Source: Atrina japonica
Taxonomy: Eukaryota > Mollusca > Bivalvia > Pterioida > Pinnidae
Length of the DNA stretch: 64,000 nucleotides
NCBI GenBank assembly: GCA_030159075.1
Contig: BROG01000645.1
Coordinates: 146,501 to 210,500 of the forward strand
Direction: 5' to 3'
Under the pieces are notes generated by a model. The model was not told the origin of the DNA. It worked only from the letters and a program-made list of their open reading frames with translations, and ran no database searches. Position numbers and translations under genes: made by a program. Shown one piece after another: positions 1 through 9,979 of this stretch; position 1 is the stretch's first letter; each line of letters starts with the position of its first letter.

Positions 1-190
1 ACTTCATTTTTTGTGTGTGTGTTGGGGGGAATAATGGGGATAACGGGGTGGACAAACAAGAGGCAAGATGGGTTAATCACTAAAGATCCTGTCAGTGTCT
101 AAAAAATGGGGTCTGCAAGGGGATTCTTACATCTCTTCATAAAAAAGATGCATTTACATTTTGTAAGTAAAGTAATCATCTTTGGTCCTT

Positions 191-286
191 ACTCTACTCA
201 ATTTTAAAACTAAAGATGCATTTGGACTGGTCTAAGTCATTAATTTACAGATGAGTCCATTGTATTTCAGGGATTGATGAGTTAAA
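191..286 (+). mobile_element. Family F mini-element
   Basis: The segment carries the F core (CATTTGGACTGG, then ATTTACAGATGAGTCC, then TTTCAGGGATTGATGAGTTAA). The left end is worn (ACTCAATTTT instead of ACTCATCCACCCC). The right end keeps GAGTTAA. It has no coding capacity and was recognised by comparison with ten other copies in the window. Confidence 0.7.
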
Positions 287-364
287 TATTCAATTGTCTT
301 AATGCTTATGGTCCTAGAATTTTGTATATATTTTGCATGAACAATACTGTACATTGTACATGGA

Positions 365-518
365 CAGTAAAATCTGTATATAGGGGTCACCCAAGGGACC
401 AGAAAATATTGGCCTTTACATGACCTTTATACACAGTATGCTGTCATGATACTTTTGAAAACTGATCTTTATAGACAGGCAATCCTTATATAGAGGTGGC
501 CGCTATAGCAGGTTGTAT
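365..518 (-). mobile_element. Family A2 MITE copy
   Basis: It starts CAGTAAAATCTGTATATAGG and ends with a block matching CTTATATAGAGGTGGCCGC followed by TATAGCAGG. This is the reverse orientation of the copy at 30871-31048. The right terminus is damaged (GGTTGTATAT instead of GGTTTTACTG). A palindrome-like layout of short blocks repeated on both strands is typical of this family. Confidence 0.75.
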
Positions 519-541
519 ATCTATAGGCAATACATTTAAGT

Positions 542-643
542 TTAACTCCTTTACCCTTAAAGGCACATTTGGACTGGCTTAAAGCATTGATGTAAAGAAG
601 AGTCCATAATTTGCCAGGGGGTGGGTGGGGGTAGATGAGTTAA
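542..643 (+). mobile_element. Family F mini-element with TTAA at both ends
   Basis: The copy begins TTAACTCCTTTACCCTTAAAG and ends GGGGGTAGATGAGTTAA, so TTAA is present at both edges (542-545 and 640-643). The core reads CACATTTGGACTGG and AAGAGTCCATAATTTG. A G-rich insertion (GGGGGTGGGTGGGGG) near the right end separates it from the other copies. Confidence 0.75.
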
Positions 644-1534
644 TACGTGTACATGTACATTAAATAGGAAGAGTTTCTACATTGCGAGATCAAGAAACTG
701 GCTCAGCAGAGGTTGAAAATATCAAAAGCTTACGAATACTTGCATAAATTATTTCAAACCGGATCATGATATACATGTAACATATATGTAGGTCAGCTAT
801 GTTAGTCACATGACCTACAAAAAGAAACTTGAAAACCTACATGTATTGCGTAACAACTTCTGGGAAAACTTCAATTGTTGACTCAAGAATGTGTCTCCTT
901 AGTACAATTAGGTTAATTATTAATGTAAGCCAACTTCTTACTTACGTGTAAGTGGAAATATTAAACTCGATCCAGGACATGGATAAAGAAAAAGAAAAAA
1001 ACAAAAAACAAACAAAAGATTCTCAAGGGGATTCTTAAAAATAAACTAAATATAACCAAGTGTACATTTGTACATGAAAGACATTAAGAACCATGACGAA
1101 TACACAAATTTTGACTCATTACGAATTTCACGTTTCACACAGATTCCCAAATGAAAATTTGAATGCAGTTTTGCATTTTAAGTAAAAACATATCTCAAAG
1201 GCCATCGCACCCAGGAGTATCCAGTGCAGAATCAAACGCTTTTCCGCTTTGAAACCTGACATAACCAAAAAGTGAGTAGAATCATCTGTATAAGAATAAA
1301 AAAGTTACCCCCCCCCCCCCCAAGTAAATATGTGAATTGTAACAGAAGATTAGAAATAATGGACTTACCCATTTTTAAGGCAGGTATAAAACCACTAACT
1401 ACATACACAAGAGACTGTCATGGAGGATAATCTTGGTTGTCTTGACCCTTAAGAATCTTCATTTTTTAGCCTCTGAAAATAGAAAAAAAAGTTTGAACAT
1501 ATTTATTAATTACCAGTACATGTACATGTATACA
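644..1534. other. No gene; unassigned AT-rich sequence
   Basis: I see no family copy here. A poly-C run (1309-1321) and short A-rich runs near 980-1010 are the only low-complexity features. Confidence 0.5.
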
Positions 1535-1746
1535 CAGTGAAGCCTGTCTGCATGAGACACCACCCCATCTGCCACTGAAATGTGGTCTCTCAAACAGTTT
1601 TATTTACGGAGATATTTAGCCGAACGGTTTTCAGAATGTGGTCTCTCAAGACAGGTGGTCTCTCAAGGCAGGTGGTCTTTCATGACAGTGGTCTCTCAAG
1701 ACAGGTGGTCTCTCTCAGTACAGTGGTCTCTCAAGACAAATTCTAC
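1535..1746 (-). mobile_element. Family A3 MITE with a nascent internal tandem repeat
   Basis: The left end reads CAGTGAAGCCTGTCTGCATG, followed by a GAGACACCACC block. From about 1636 the end block GGTCTCTCAAGACAGGTGG is repeated about five times with spacings of 16-34 bp. This gives overlapping short frames in two registers, which I treat as non-coding. The same block forms a regular 33-bp array at 29308-29585. Confidence 0.7.
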
Positions 1747-2106
1747 CATATCTATAGTCTAGACAAGGACCTATAGGTTGGACCATGATAAAAGTGGTAT
1801 ACATAAGGAATCTGTTGAAAACCAAAACAGAATTATCCATTTTCCAAATGTTGGGTGTACAGGTAAAACATTCGGTCTTGCTGCTTATTACAGTATAAAT
1901 CCAATATCCGTATCGAAAACTACCCTGCCCCCCCTATTATTATCTAATTTACACTCTCCGTGTTTGTAAACAATTTTACATGTGCCAATTCATCTCTGTG
2001 GAACTATAGTTTACACTTACAGATGAACAATTGTATATTTTTTTAGCTCTGTTTATGTAGACCCATTTTATTTTGTTATCAACTGCCTGCATTCCAAAAT
2101 AATACA
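1747..2106. other. No gene; unassigned sequence
   Basis: Ordinary AT-rich sequence between two MITEs. The 63-residue frame at 1778-1969 has no recognisable domain and no splice or promoter context. Confidence 0.5.
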
Positions 2107-2222
2107 CAGTAAAACCTGTTTTACCGAACATCTGTTTATAAAGACCATCTGGTCAAAAAGACCCCCAATAGTACATTTTGTGTACAAATTAACCTCTGTA
2201 TAAAGACCACCATCCCGCTATA
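2107..2222 (+). mobile_element. Family A1 MITE, right end lost
   Basis: It begins CAGTAAAACCTGTTTTACCG and holds the internal A1 blocks (TTATAAAGACCATCTGGTC, then AATAGTACATTTTGTGTAC and AAATTAACCTCTGTATAAAG). The usual right end is missing where the next repeat, the 83-bp array, begins. The junction suggests an A4 element next to or inside an older A1 copy. Confidence 0.7.
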
Positions 2223-3350
2223 CACTGGAGTCTTACTATTAAGATCACCTGACTCAAAAAGGTCTGATTAGTGAGGTGTTACAGTGGAACCTTGCAATTA
2301 AGACCACCTAAATGACTGACTCTCAAAGTGGTGGAACCTGATTAAGACCACCTAAATGTGAGGATTGTTACAGTGGAGGTGTTTTACTGGAACCTTGCAA
2401 TTAAGACCACCTAAATGACTGACTCAAAGTGGTCTGAAAGGTCTGATTAGTGGTGAAAGGTCTGCTATTTAAATGACTGACTCAAAGTGGGTGTTGAAAG
2501 GTCTGATTAGTGGACAGTGGAACCTTGCAATTAAGACCACCTAAATGACTGACTCAAATTGGTGGTCTGATTAGTGAGGTGTTACAGTGGAAACAATTAA
2601 AACCACCTAAATTGCTATTATTGGTGACCACCTTGCTAAAAACCTAAATGACCGACTCAAAGTAGTCTGATTGGTGAAAGGTCTGAACCCTTGCAATTAA
2701 AACCACCTAGTGAGGTAGTGAGGTGTTACAGTGGAACCTTGCAATTAAGACCACCTAAATGACTGACTCAAAGTGGTCTGATTGGTGAAAGGTCTGATTA
2801 GTGAGGTGTTACAGTGGAACCTTGCTATTAAGACCACCTAAATGACTGACTCAAAGTGGTCTGATTGGTGAAAGGTCTGATTAGTGAGGTGTTACAGTGG
2901 AACCTTGCAATTAAAACCACCTAAATGACTGACTCATAGTGGTCTGATTGGTGAAAGGTCTGATTAGTGAGGTGTTACAGTGGAACCTTGCAAATTAAGA
3001 CCACCTAAATGACTGACTCTCAGTGGTAGATTGGTGAAAGGTCTGATTGGTGGAAAGGTAAATGACTGACTGAGTGGTGATTGGTGAAAGGTCTGATTAG
3101 TGAGGTGTTACAGTGGAACCTTGCAATTAAAACCACCTAAATGACTGACTCATAGTGGTCTGATTGGTGAAAGGTCTGATTAGTGAGGTGTTACAGTGGA
3201 ACCTTGCTATTAAGACCACCTAAATGACTGACTCAAAGTGGTCTGATTGGTGAGATGATCTCTTACATGTAAAAGAGGGTTAGGGCATGATCATATCAAG
3301 AAATTTTCAAGAGACTCATAAATAGGTATAGTCTCAACAAGGTTTCACTG
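2223..3350. repeat. 83-bp tandem array inside a family A4 MITE
   Basis: The unit starts CAGTGGAACCTTGCAATTAAG and includes CCACCTAAATGACTGACTC, AAAGTGGTCTGATTGG and GTCTGATTAGTGAGGTGTTA. Unit starts at 2731, 2814, 2897 and 2980, and again at 3113 and 3196, give an exact 83-bp step. Between 2340 and 2730 and between 3030 and 3110 the units are truncated and scrambled. The array is followed by AAGAAATTTTCAAGAGA and a right end AGGTTTCACTG plus TA, which matches the single-unit A4 copy at 50031-50192. The array is therefore internal to a transposon. Confidence 0.85.
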
Positions 3351-3404
3351 TACCTACAACGTATTACTAATTTATGCACGTTTACTTGCGGCTGCCACAT
3401 GTAC

Positions 3405-3678
3405 ATGGTTAGACTTCCAACACCTCAAATTGAATATTAGAAACCAAAAAGAATATAAAAATTTCAGATACCAAAGTATAAATCAATAGAATGTCCAGGA
3501 CATAGATACAAATCCGGTAAAAATGGACAAACACGGACCTCTGGAAACCAAGAGGTGGGATCAGGTGCCATGGAGGAGTAAGCATCCCCTGTTGAACGGT
3601 CACACCCGCCGTGAGTCCACAGTCAAGTCCAATGAAACAAGTGAGGAGTGTATCCTCGTCACAATTGGTACAGATGTC
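3405..3678 (-). mobile_element. 3' non-coding tail of the reverse-transcriptase relic
   Basis: On the minus strand, downstream of the RT relic, comes ACTCACGGCGGGTGTGACCG, then GGGGATGCTTACTCCTCC, CACCTGATCCCACCTC and GGTCCGTGTTTGTCCA. From memory, such text follows related bivalve retroelement copies. The boundaries are approximate. Small frames on either strand here are chance. Confidence 0.55.
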
Positions 3679-4071
3679 TCAACAACTGCCAACGAAAAGG
3701 CAACTCAACATTTCACTTAGTGAAACAGAGTAGTCGCAAACAAGACTATTATACCGACCGTAAAATTTGCGGAACGTTGACATTAAACGCAGTTTTCGAT
3801 ATCCCTGTGTCAATAATTTGTCAGTGAGTAGTTTACCTCTGTATATGAAATCTTCATATGTTGTGCATACCCTGGCATATCGGATCATTTGTGAAATATA
3901 AACTCCATATGTGGGTGATTGAGGGATATTACTACTTAAATGTGGAAAATTTACGATGGGAAAGCCGAAATCGTCGCATTTATCGTATAGCTTAGTTGCT
4001 AATTTCCTGTCTGTGTTTATATTAAGTAAAATGTCTAAGAAAGGATTTCTCTCAGTCATACAAATGTTCAT
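3679..4071 (-). pseudogene. Retroelement reverse-transcriptase C-terminal relic
   Basis: A 130-residue frame resembles the C-terminal part of a reverse-transcriptase polyprotein family common in bivalves, amphioxus and corals. Visible hallmarks are TKLYDKCDDFGFPIVNFP (residues about 27-44), a GVYISQMIRYARVC block (about 56-69), a GKLLTDKLL block (about 80-88) and FRKFYGRYNSLV (about 100-111). The catalytic YxDD region lies N-terminal to this part and is absent; upstream DNA is unrelated AT-rich sequence. The copy is therefore 5'-truncated, as expected when target-primed reverse transcription stops early. No GIY-YIG domain is visible, so assignment to Penelope-like or non-LTR elements is left open. 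It is not expected to be functional. Confidence 0.75.
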
Positions 4072-5064
4072 GTAGCTATTAAGTAGGCAAAAAAAAATTT
4101 GAAATCTGATTATTTTATTTTTCAGTTTGATATATTAATTGGATAAAATTTCAGATATTTCATAAGAAAAATAAATAATTGAAATGGCAACAATGCCTTA
4201 AAAAAGAATTTAGGGTCTGGGCCTGTTAAATCAGGTAACGTCAAACAGATTTTTGTTCATCATTTTTGACCTAATTCGTCGGTGTAAATGTAATTAGAAC
4301 AATGATAAGATTCATTTCTGAAGTATAGCATCAATATCGCACACTTCATGTATAGATCTACTAATTTCTCGCTGCAGCATGATCTCGACAATGATGTGAA
4401 TAATTTATGTTCCCTAGCTCTGGAGTCCATCTAGATAACAATTACTAAAGTTACAAAATTCAAAGTTTTCAAGAACATAACGCAAGCAACATGACTGAAT
4501 ACAAAATAATAAAAACGGAGTCTGCGGGATTCTGGAATTCCCAGAAACTGGAGTTTGCAACACCTGCCAAGATTAAAATTGCCATTATTATCTGTCTCGC
4601 ATAAAATTCCAACATGCAAATGTCTGCTTTAAAACTTGCTAAGATGCAAGTATCTGCAGTTTTCCTCAGAGTTAAAATGGTGTTGAATTACAAATTGGAA
4701 AGTAAGAGGGGATTTTGTTCTGGGAATTTGTCAATATTTATCTAGATTCCATTTAGAAAACAATAATTTTCGAGTTTACACACTGCCTCTGGCAGTCTGG
4801 AAATTGTGAATTTAAAATGGGACCTGATTTGGTATCAAGAAACAAGTTAGATCTAATCATTTCAAATTGTAAAATTATCATAATATGATAAAATTATGAA
4901 AGTGTGGTCCTAGGACCATGTATAAAACTAACATATAGGATCTTTAATAAAATGGCCCCTGACACCTACCCCAGGTCATACATTTGTACTCTTCTGATTT
5001 TTTTTAATTTTGAAACTGAATGGTGTTTTATGCCACACTCAACAATTTTAATTGTCGGTCCTAA
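4072..5064. other. No gene; AT-rich unassigned sequence
   Basis: No family copy is recognised. Short frames at 4431-4619 and 4904-5089 lack any domain signal. This block marks the 5' truncation side of the retroelement relic. Confidence 0.5.
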
Positions 5065-5215
5065 GGTGATCACCATTTTTCAATGTTGAAGGAGAGAACA
5101 CAGTTACAATGTACCCTGGAAGACATCACCAGCATTCCGAAAGTAAACTGGTAAACATTCTCATAAAATTCAGCTAAGGTTCCAAGGGGGCTCGAACCTC
5201 CGCTGACCAGTGACC
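5065..5215 (-). mobile_element. SINE-2 copy, A-box side missing
   Basis: Read on the minus strand, the tRNA-like head ends in GGTTCGAGCCCCCTTGG, which fits the pol III B-box consensus GGTTCGANNCC. The SINE-2 body follows: a TTTATGAGAATGTTTACC region, GGTACATTGTAACTG and GTTCTCTCCTTC. The same body order is seen on the plus strand at 15785-16013 and 36057-36262. The A-box half is not recognisable. Confidence 0.75.
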
Positions 5216-5280
5216 ACAAATACAATACATGTAATTTCCAGAGTCTCTTTAAACATAACTAATGGCTGTTTCCTCACATT

Positions 5281-5370
5281 CACTCATTAATCCCTAAAAA
5301 AACAATGGACTCTTCTGTAAATCAATGACTTTGACAAGTCCAAATGTGTCTTTAGGGGTAAATGAGTTAT
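5281..5370 (-). mobile_element. Family F mini-element
   Basis: Reverse-orientation F copy: CACTCATTAATCCCT, then AACAATGGACTCTTCTGTAAA, then AAGTCCAAATGTGTCTTTAG and GGGTAAATGAGTTA at the right edge. The length is close to the family norm. Confidence 0.75.
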
Positions 5371-5754
5371 TAATCAAGCCCTTGGTATAAGTACTGAAAA
5401 CCAAGACACTTGTATGAATTATAATAAAGAATACAAATCACATTGAATGGGGGGGGGGCAATTCAAAATTTGTTACAGCTCGTTTGATTTGATAAAGTAA
5501 GTGAACATCATCAAAACAAAACTTGATAGTTTTGAAATAAAACAAAATAAAGATGTGTTCCTTATCCAAAATCATACCCACTTTCAAGTATTCATTTTCA
5601 TTTTAAAACTAGAAAGAATTCAAATTAGCAATAGAAAAAAAAAGCAATTCAAATGAATATGTTCCACAATTAATTTCTTCTTCTTAAAAAGTTTCATCAC
5701 TACATGTACTTTTACACATCTACAAATTAGATCTACCCCTTGAAGACAATGGAC
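5371..5754. other. No gene; unassigned sequence
   Basis: AT-rich sequence with a short G run at 5449-5458. Nothing else stands out. Confidence 0.5.
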
Positions 5755-5955
5755 TTTTTGTGGCTATGAGCTTGGCACTTACGGCCATTGAGCAGCGAGG
5801 GTTCTTTAACGTGCCTACACCTACTGTGACACGGGGCCTTGGTTTTTACCGTTTCAATCTGAAGGACAGGAAACCAACCTGCTGCCGGCTGGACTCGAAC
5901 TCTCGACCTCACGATCAAGAGTCAAGCGTGCTACCGACTAAGCTAGGTCGGCTCT
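5755..5955 (-). mobile_element. SINE-1 copy with intact A and B boxes
   Basis: On the minus strand the head reads GCCGACCTAGCTTAGTCGG and GTAGCACGCTTGACTC. TAGCTTAGTCG fits the pol III A-box consensus TRGYNNARNNG at every fixed position. GTTCGAGTC fits the B-box GWTCRANNC. The body runs through an AGGCACGTTAAAGAACCCTC block and TGCTCAATGGCCGTAAG, as in the copies at 26141-26344 and 37608-37910. This is a tRNA-derived SINE, not a tRNA gene: the acceptor stem does not close and the body continues. The 60- and 65-residue frames here are shadows. Confidence 0.85.
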
Positions 5956-6506
5956 AAATGATATAGCACTGTTATTATAATCATTTAGATGTACAAACGT
6001 AATAATTACAGTCATTAATTGATCAGTAATCCTTTAAGATGTAAAACAATTATCTGACTGAGATGCCTCACCTGTTGGTACAAATGAGATTAGTCTGTGA
6101 CAGGTGGCAATTAAGGTGGGATGTATGGCCTGATTAATTAGCATAGATAAACTTATAATTAATTACAGAGATTAATAAACATATGTTTACAATCAAATTG
6201 ACAGTTGATACTAAATTATGATATATTACTGAAAATACAGAAACTTGTGTAATTGAAAATAAATGTCATAAATGTCTGATTCTGAAATTGAACATAAAAT
6301 CGAAAACGTCCAAATTTAATATAAATCTTAACTCGGTCAGACTTAATTTCTAGCAGGCAATAAGGGGAAATCTTGTTGAATTTTTTATGGATTTCCATAT
6401 CAAAACGTACATTTTCTTAAGAAAATTTTTTTGGATTTTTTTAACAGATGCCAGAGTTTTATCGGCAATGTCACACAGCTGGACAACAGTTCATCAGATT
6501 GGTCCA
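5956..6506. other. No gene; unassigned sequence
   Basis: Very AT-rich. A short frame at 6216-6398 has no domain signal. Confidence 0.5.
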
Positions 6507-6531
6507 GGGGGTGGGGGTGGGGTGGGGGTGG
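6507..6531 (+). repeat. G-rich run with quadruplex potential
   Basis: Five or more G runs of four to five, separated by single T residues (AGGGGGTGGGGGTGGGGTGG and onward). It fits the simple G3+N1-7 quadruplex pattern. Confidence 0.7.
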
Positions 6532-6984
6532 TTTAAACTGTAATCCTGTTGTGATGGCACTGATTAAACCATAACGTATTGAAGTTGCAAGCAGTCCAAA
6601 ATAATAAATATACACTTTTTTGCACTGTACATGTATATATACAGGGTATTGGGTAATGAAATTCACTGAGTCAGCGTCATTTTACGAACCTAGACATAGA
6701 CAATTCCTGGACATACATAGTACATATAAAACGTACTCGATATTACGAATCTGAATTTCTGTTTAAACATCGGAACATTCTCAGTGTTTAAACGCCTTTT
6801 AAACATCCATTGTACAGTAATTGGAGAGGTGTTTCTTGTACAAATATTGACACCCGTTAAGGAACATAAGAATGGCAGTACATACTCGAGTACGAGTAAA
6901 TGTTATTATTGCGTTACTATAAATCTTCCAACTTCACTTATGACTGAAAATGTTATCAATCTGTCTTGCAAAGTATATGTAAAA
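6532..6984. other. No gene; unassigned sequence
   Basis: Ordinary sequence. The 75-residue frame at 6784-7011 runs into the following array and is not supported as a gene. Confidence 0.45.
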
Positions 6985-7312
6985 TGTAATCTCAATGAGC
7001 CTAGTAAATAATCTAAAGTATTCTCGATGTACCTAATAAAGGATTGAGAATATTTTCAAAGTGACCAGTACATGTATAAATAATTGAAAGTAATTGCAAT
7101 GTGGCTAGTAAATCAATGAGACTATGCTCACATGGCTAGAACAAATCACTGAGAATATTTCCAATGTGGCAAGAATAAATCACTGAGAATATTTCCAATA
7201 TGGCTACTAAAAAATTGAGAATATTCTCAATGTTGCTAGTAAATAATTGATAATATTATCAATGTGGCTAGTTAAATTTTGAAAATATTCTCAATGTAGC
7301 TAGTAAAATACA
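6985..7312. repeat. Tandem array of about 32 bp with palindromic core
   Basis: The unit is roughly GTGGCTAGTAAATAATTGAG followed by AATATTCTCAAT. The GCTAGT anchor falls at 7104, 7135, 7169 (GCAAGA), 7203, 7235, 7267 and 7299, so steps are 31-34 bp and exactly 32 at the right end. The core TGAGAATATTCTCA is a perfect palindrome in the best units. About ten units are visible, more diverged to the left. Confidence 0.8.
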
Positions 7313-7446
7313 GCCGGGACATGGTGAGTTTGAACATGCAGGTACCTTGTAATTTCCGTATTTGTGCTTTATGTGTGATTTATGCAGATAATATCATTTC
7401 TGATCCAAGGTCCATAGTAAGTGATAATGTTGTAATAATATTTGTG

Positions 7447-7448
<2 letters not shown>

Positions 7449-7497
<49 letters not shown>
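7449..7497. repeat. (TA)n microsatellite
   Basis: Uninterrupted TA repeat of about 24 units. It inflates a short frame on the plus strand. Confidence 0.95.
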
Positions 7498-7499
<2 letters not shown>

Positions 7500-8628
7500 T
7501 CAGACTTAAGTTGATTTCTAAAAATGAAAATTGTATCAACTTTTTATACTTGTAGGTATAACCGAGATAAACAAATGTAAATTGTAAGAAAAATTAAACG
7601 GTAACAAGGGTCTATACTGGGTCTAAAACGTGATGGACCAACACAGACATCTCTCATTACATGTATGTATACTTGTATATATATTGTAAACAATCTTTAT
7701 GAAAACTTTGTGATTGTTTTAAAAAAAAAAAATAAATAAAAAAAAAAAAATAAAAAAAAAAACCTTCATCCAAACAAAGACATGACGTCTTTTAATACCA
7801 CATATGTTCCCATATTTTGACACTGTGGTTGGAATTTCCATTTCTTTTGGGTCATCTAAAAACACGACAACAATAGCCCATCCATTGAAAACGTCATACA
7901 CGACATGAATCTATTACTTCTTAGTGACACGACAATTAGACCACAAATACTCATAATTGTATAAACACATTCATCAATTCTCAAATAACGCTGTACACTG
8001 CATATAACACAGAAAAGAAATCTGAGAATTTACAAAAATGGAAAGAGAGAGAACTTGAGATATCTAAAATATATTATTTCCAAATTTGGCAATACATGTT
8101 CATGTATGATTGTGCATATCTATATATATATATGCAAAATATTAAAATTAATTGGAAAAAATCACAATTTTCTTAAAATACCGATATAAATTATTTTTTA
8201 AAAAAATCAAATGATTTGAAATTAGAATCTTACATGTGCATCAGTTTGAGTTATTTTAGATTACATGTATGTAGTCCTAAAGCATGAAGTGTGATTTTTT
8301 TTGTTTACACAATTATCAACATAACCATCTTTAACATCATCCCATTCAAATTCTAATTAGGCATATTAACCCCGAAAACATTACAATTGTTAAAACATTT
8401 GTCTATAATGTTTTATAAATCACTAATCAGGAGCATTAAAAAAAAAAAAAATAATAGCTGGCATATAGCAAAATATGTGAACAAAAATATTTATTGGTGC
8501 TTAGCAAACTTTGAGTAGTATAAAATGAGTTACATGTAGTCTAGATTATTTTAAATTATATATTCTATATGAATGTATGCACAAGTATTGTATAAATGAT
8601 CTTAAGCTGTCAACAGCATGTTTTATAC
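7498..8628. other. No gene; A-rich runs
   Basis: An A-dominated block at 7720-7762 and another near 8436-8452 are the only structure seen. The remainder is unassigned AT-rich sequence. Confidence 0.5.
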
Positions 8629-8772
8629 ATGTATGTGTGTGTGTGTATGTATGTGTGTGTGTGTGTATGTGTGTGTGTATGTGTGTGTGTATGTACATGT
8701 GTGTATGTGTATGTGTGTGTATGTATGTATGTGTGTGTCTGTGTGTGTCTGTGTATGTGTGTGTATGTGTAT
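8629..8772. repeat. (GT)n-type microsatellite with TATG interruptions
   Basis: GT/TATG repeats run for about 140 bp. They give cysteine/valine frames on the plus strand and histidine/threonine frames on the minus strand, none of them genes. Confidence 0.95.
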
Positions 8773-9424
8773 AATGACACAGATCTACTCCTGGATGTCA
8801 GTTGTAAAATAATCAAGTGTGTGGTTACGTGTTGATGTTTGTTTATAGTCAAAACACTTTGTCAACTGTCATATATGTATATTAATTATTATATATATAC
8901 CCAATTATCTAGATCAACGGAAACTAACTTTATAGAACAATATATTATACAGCTCCTTCTTTATACATGTAGAACTGGTGCACATGTTTGGCAGTTCACA
9001 TTTTATAACACATACATGTACATGTGTATCACCTTTACACAAGCAATTTTTTTTCTTTACAGTTTTTTCGGGAATCCCTAAATCTGATTGGATAAAAAAT
9101 GTCACAAGATTAACTGCAGTTTATTAAGTATCTGGAACATAATACAAATGTACACTGCACTATTGTGTTACGTACAGTCAGCACGCACTATTACTTTTCG
9201 AGGGTTTATAGAATGGTGGGAGACCTGAACCCCCTACGTATGTATGACCATGGATATCCTCGGATATTTATGACTGACAATGGATATTCTTTAAAAAAAA
9301 AATATTATTAATTATTGAAAAAATAAACCCAAACCCTCACTTAAGGGATTACCTCACTAATCAGACAACTTTAGTTCACTCGGTTTGGTGGTCTTAAGTA
9401 CATGTAGCAAGGTTCCACTAAATA
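8773..9424. other. No gene; unassigned sequence
   Basis: Contains short TACATGTA clusters near 8964-9022 and an A run at 9292-9302. A partial family-A right end (AAGGTTCCACT) is visible at 9409-9419. Confidence 0.5.
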
Positions 9425-9638
9425 TTAACTCATCCACCCCTGTGGTCACATTTAGACTCACCAAAATCTATAGACAGTATGGTATCCAGTCAAAATTCAG
9501 TAGTGAACACGTTAATGTTGCTGAAAAAATATTGTAAAATTTAGATTCTAAGTCATATACTCATCAACTCTGATAGCAGACTTTACCATTCTTTGAAATG
9601 GCTGAGCCCAAATGTGGCTACACGGGTCATTGCGTTAA
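9425..9638 (-). mobile_element. Family E element with TTAA at both ends
   Basis: It starts TTAACTCATCCACCCCTGTGG and ends GGGTCATTGCGTTAA, with TTAA at 9425-9428 and 9635-9638. The interior includes TTTACCATTCTTTGAAATGG and CCCAAATGTGGCTAC, shared with 28385-28455. The ends are those of family F but the interior is twice as long and different. Confidence 0.7.
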
Positions 9639-9793
9639 AAGAACACAAATACAATATCGGAGATTGGGTAACTCGGCATCATCTAGTGACCAGGTATGGT
9701 TTGATACACGGTCAGTAATTTTTTATACCAGGATAAGCTACCCTTTGACTGGTAAGAAAGCATAACTGAGTGTGTACCTTCTTATATAATATA

Positions 9794-9979
9794 GAGTAAA
9801 ACCTGCTTTAATGGCCACCTGTGTATAAAGACCACCTGTTAATAAAGATTTTCTTTTTTTTTTTTGCTGTCCCCTTTAGTACCATTTGTGTACAAATCAA
9901 CCTCTATATAAAGGCCACCTCCCTATAAAGACCGGTTTTGTTGTGTCCCTTAAGGGGTCGTTATATACAAGTTTCACTG
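9794..9979 (+). mobile_element. Family A1 MITE, near complete, TA-flanked
   Basis: The left end is TA then GAGTAAAACCTGCTTTAATG. The interior has GCCACCTGTGTATAAAGACC, TAGTACCATTTGTGTAC, CAACCTCTATATAAAGG and CACCTCCCTATAAAGACC. The right end is TATATACAAGTTTCACTG then TA. The two termini are imperfect inverted repeats. TA at both sides is the expected Tc1/mariner-type target duplication. Confidence 0.85.

Noticed and set aside
5885..5955. tRNA gene on the minus strand
   Set aside because: A and B boxes are present but no acceptor stem closes, and a SINE body follows. The same reasoning applies to the other tRNA-like heads.
8577..8852. Cysteine/valine and histidine/threonine frames
   Set aside because: Translation of the GT microsatellite on both strands.
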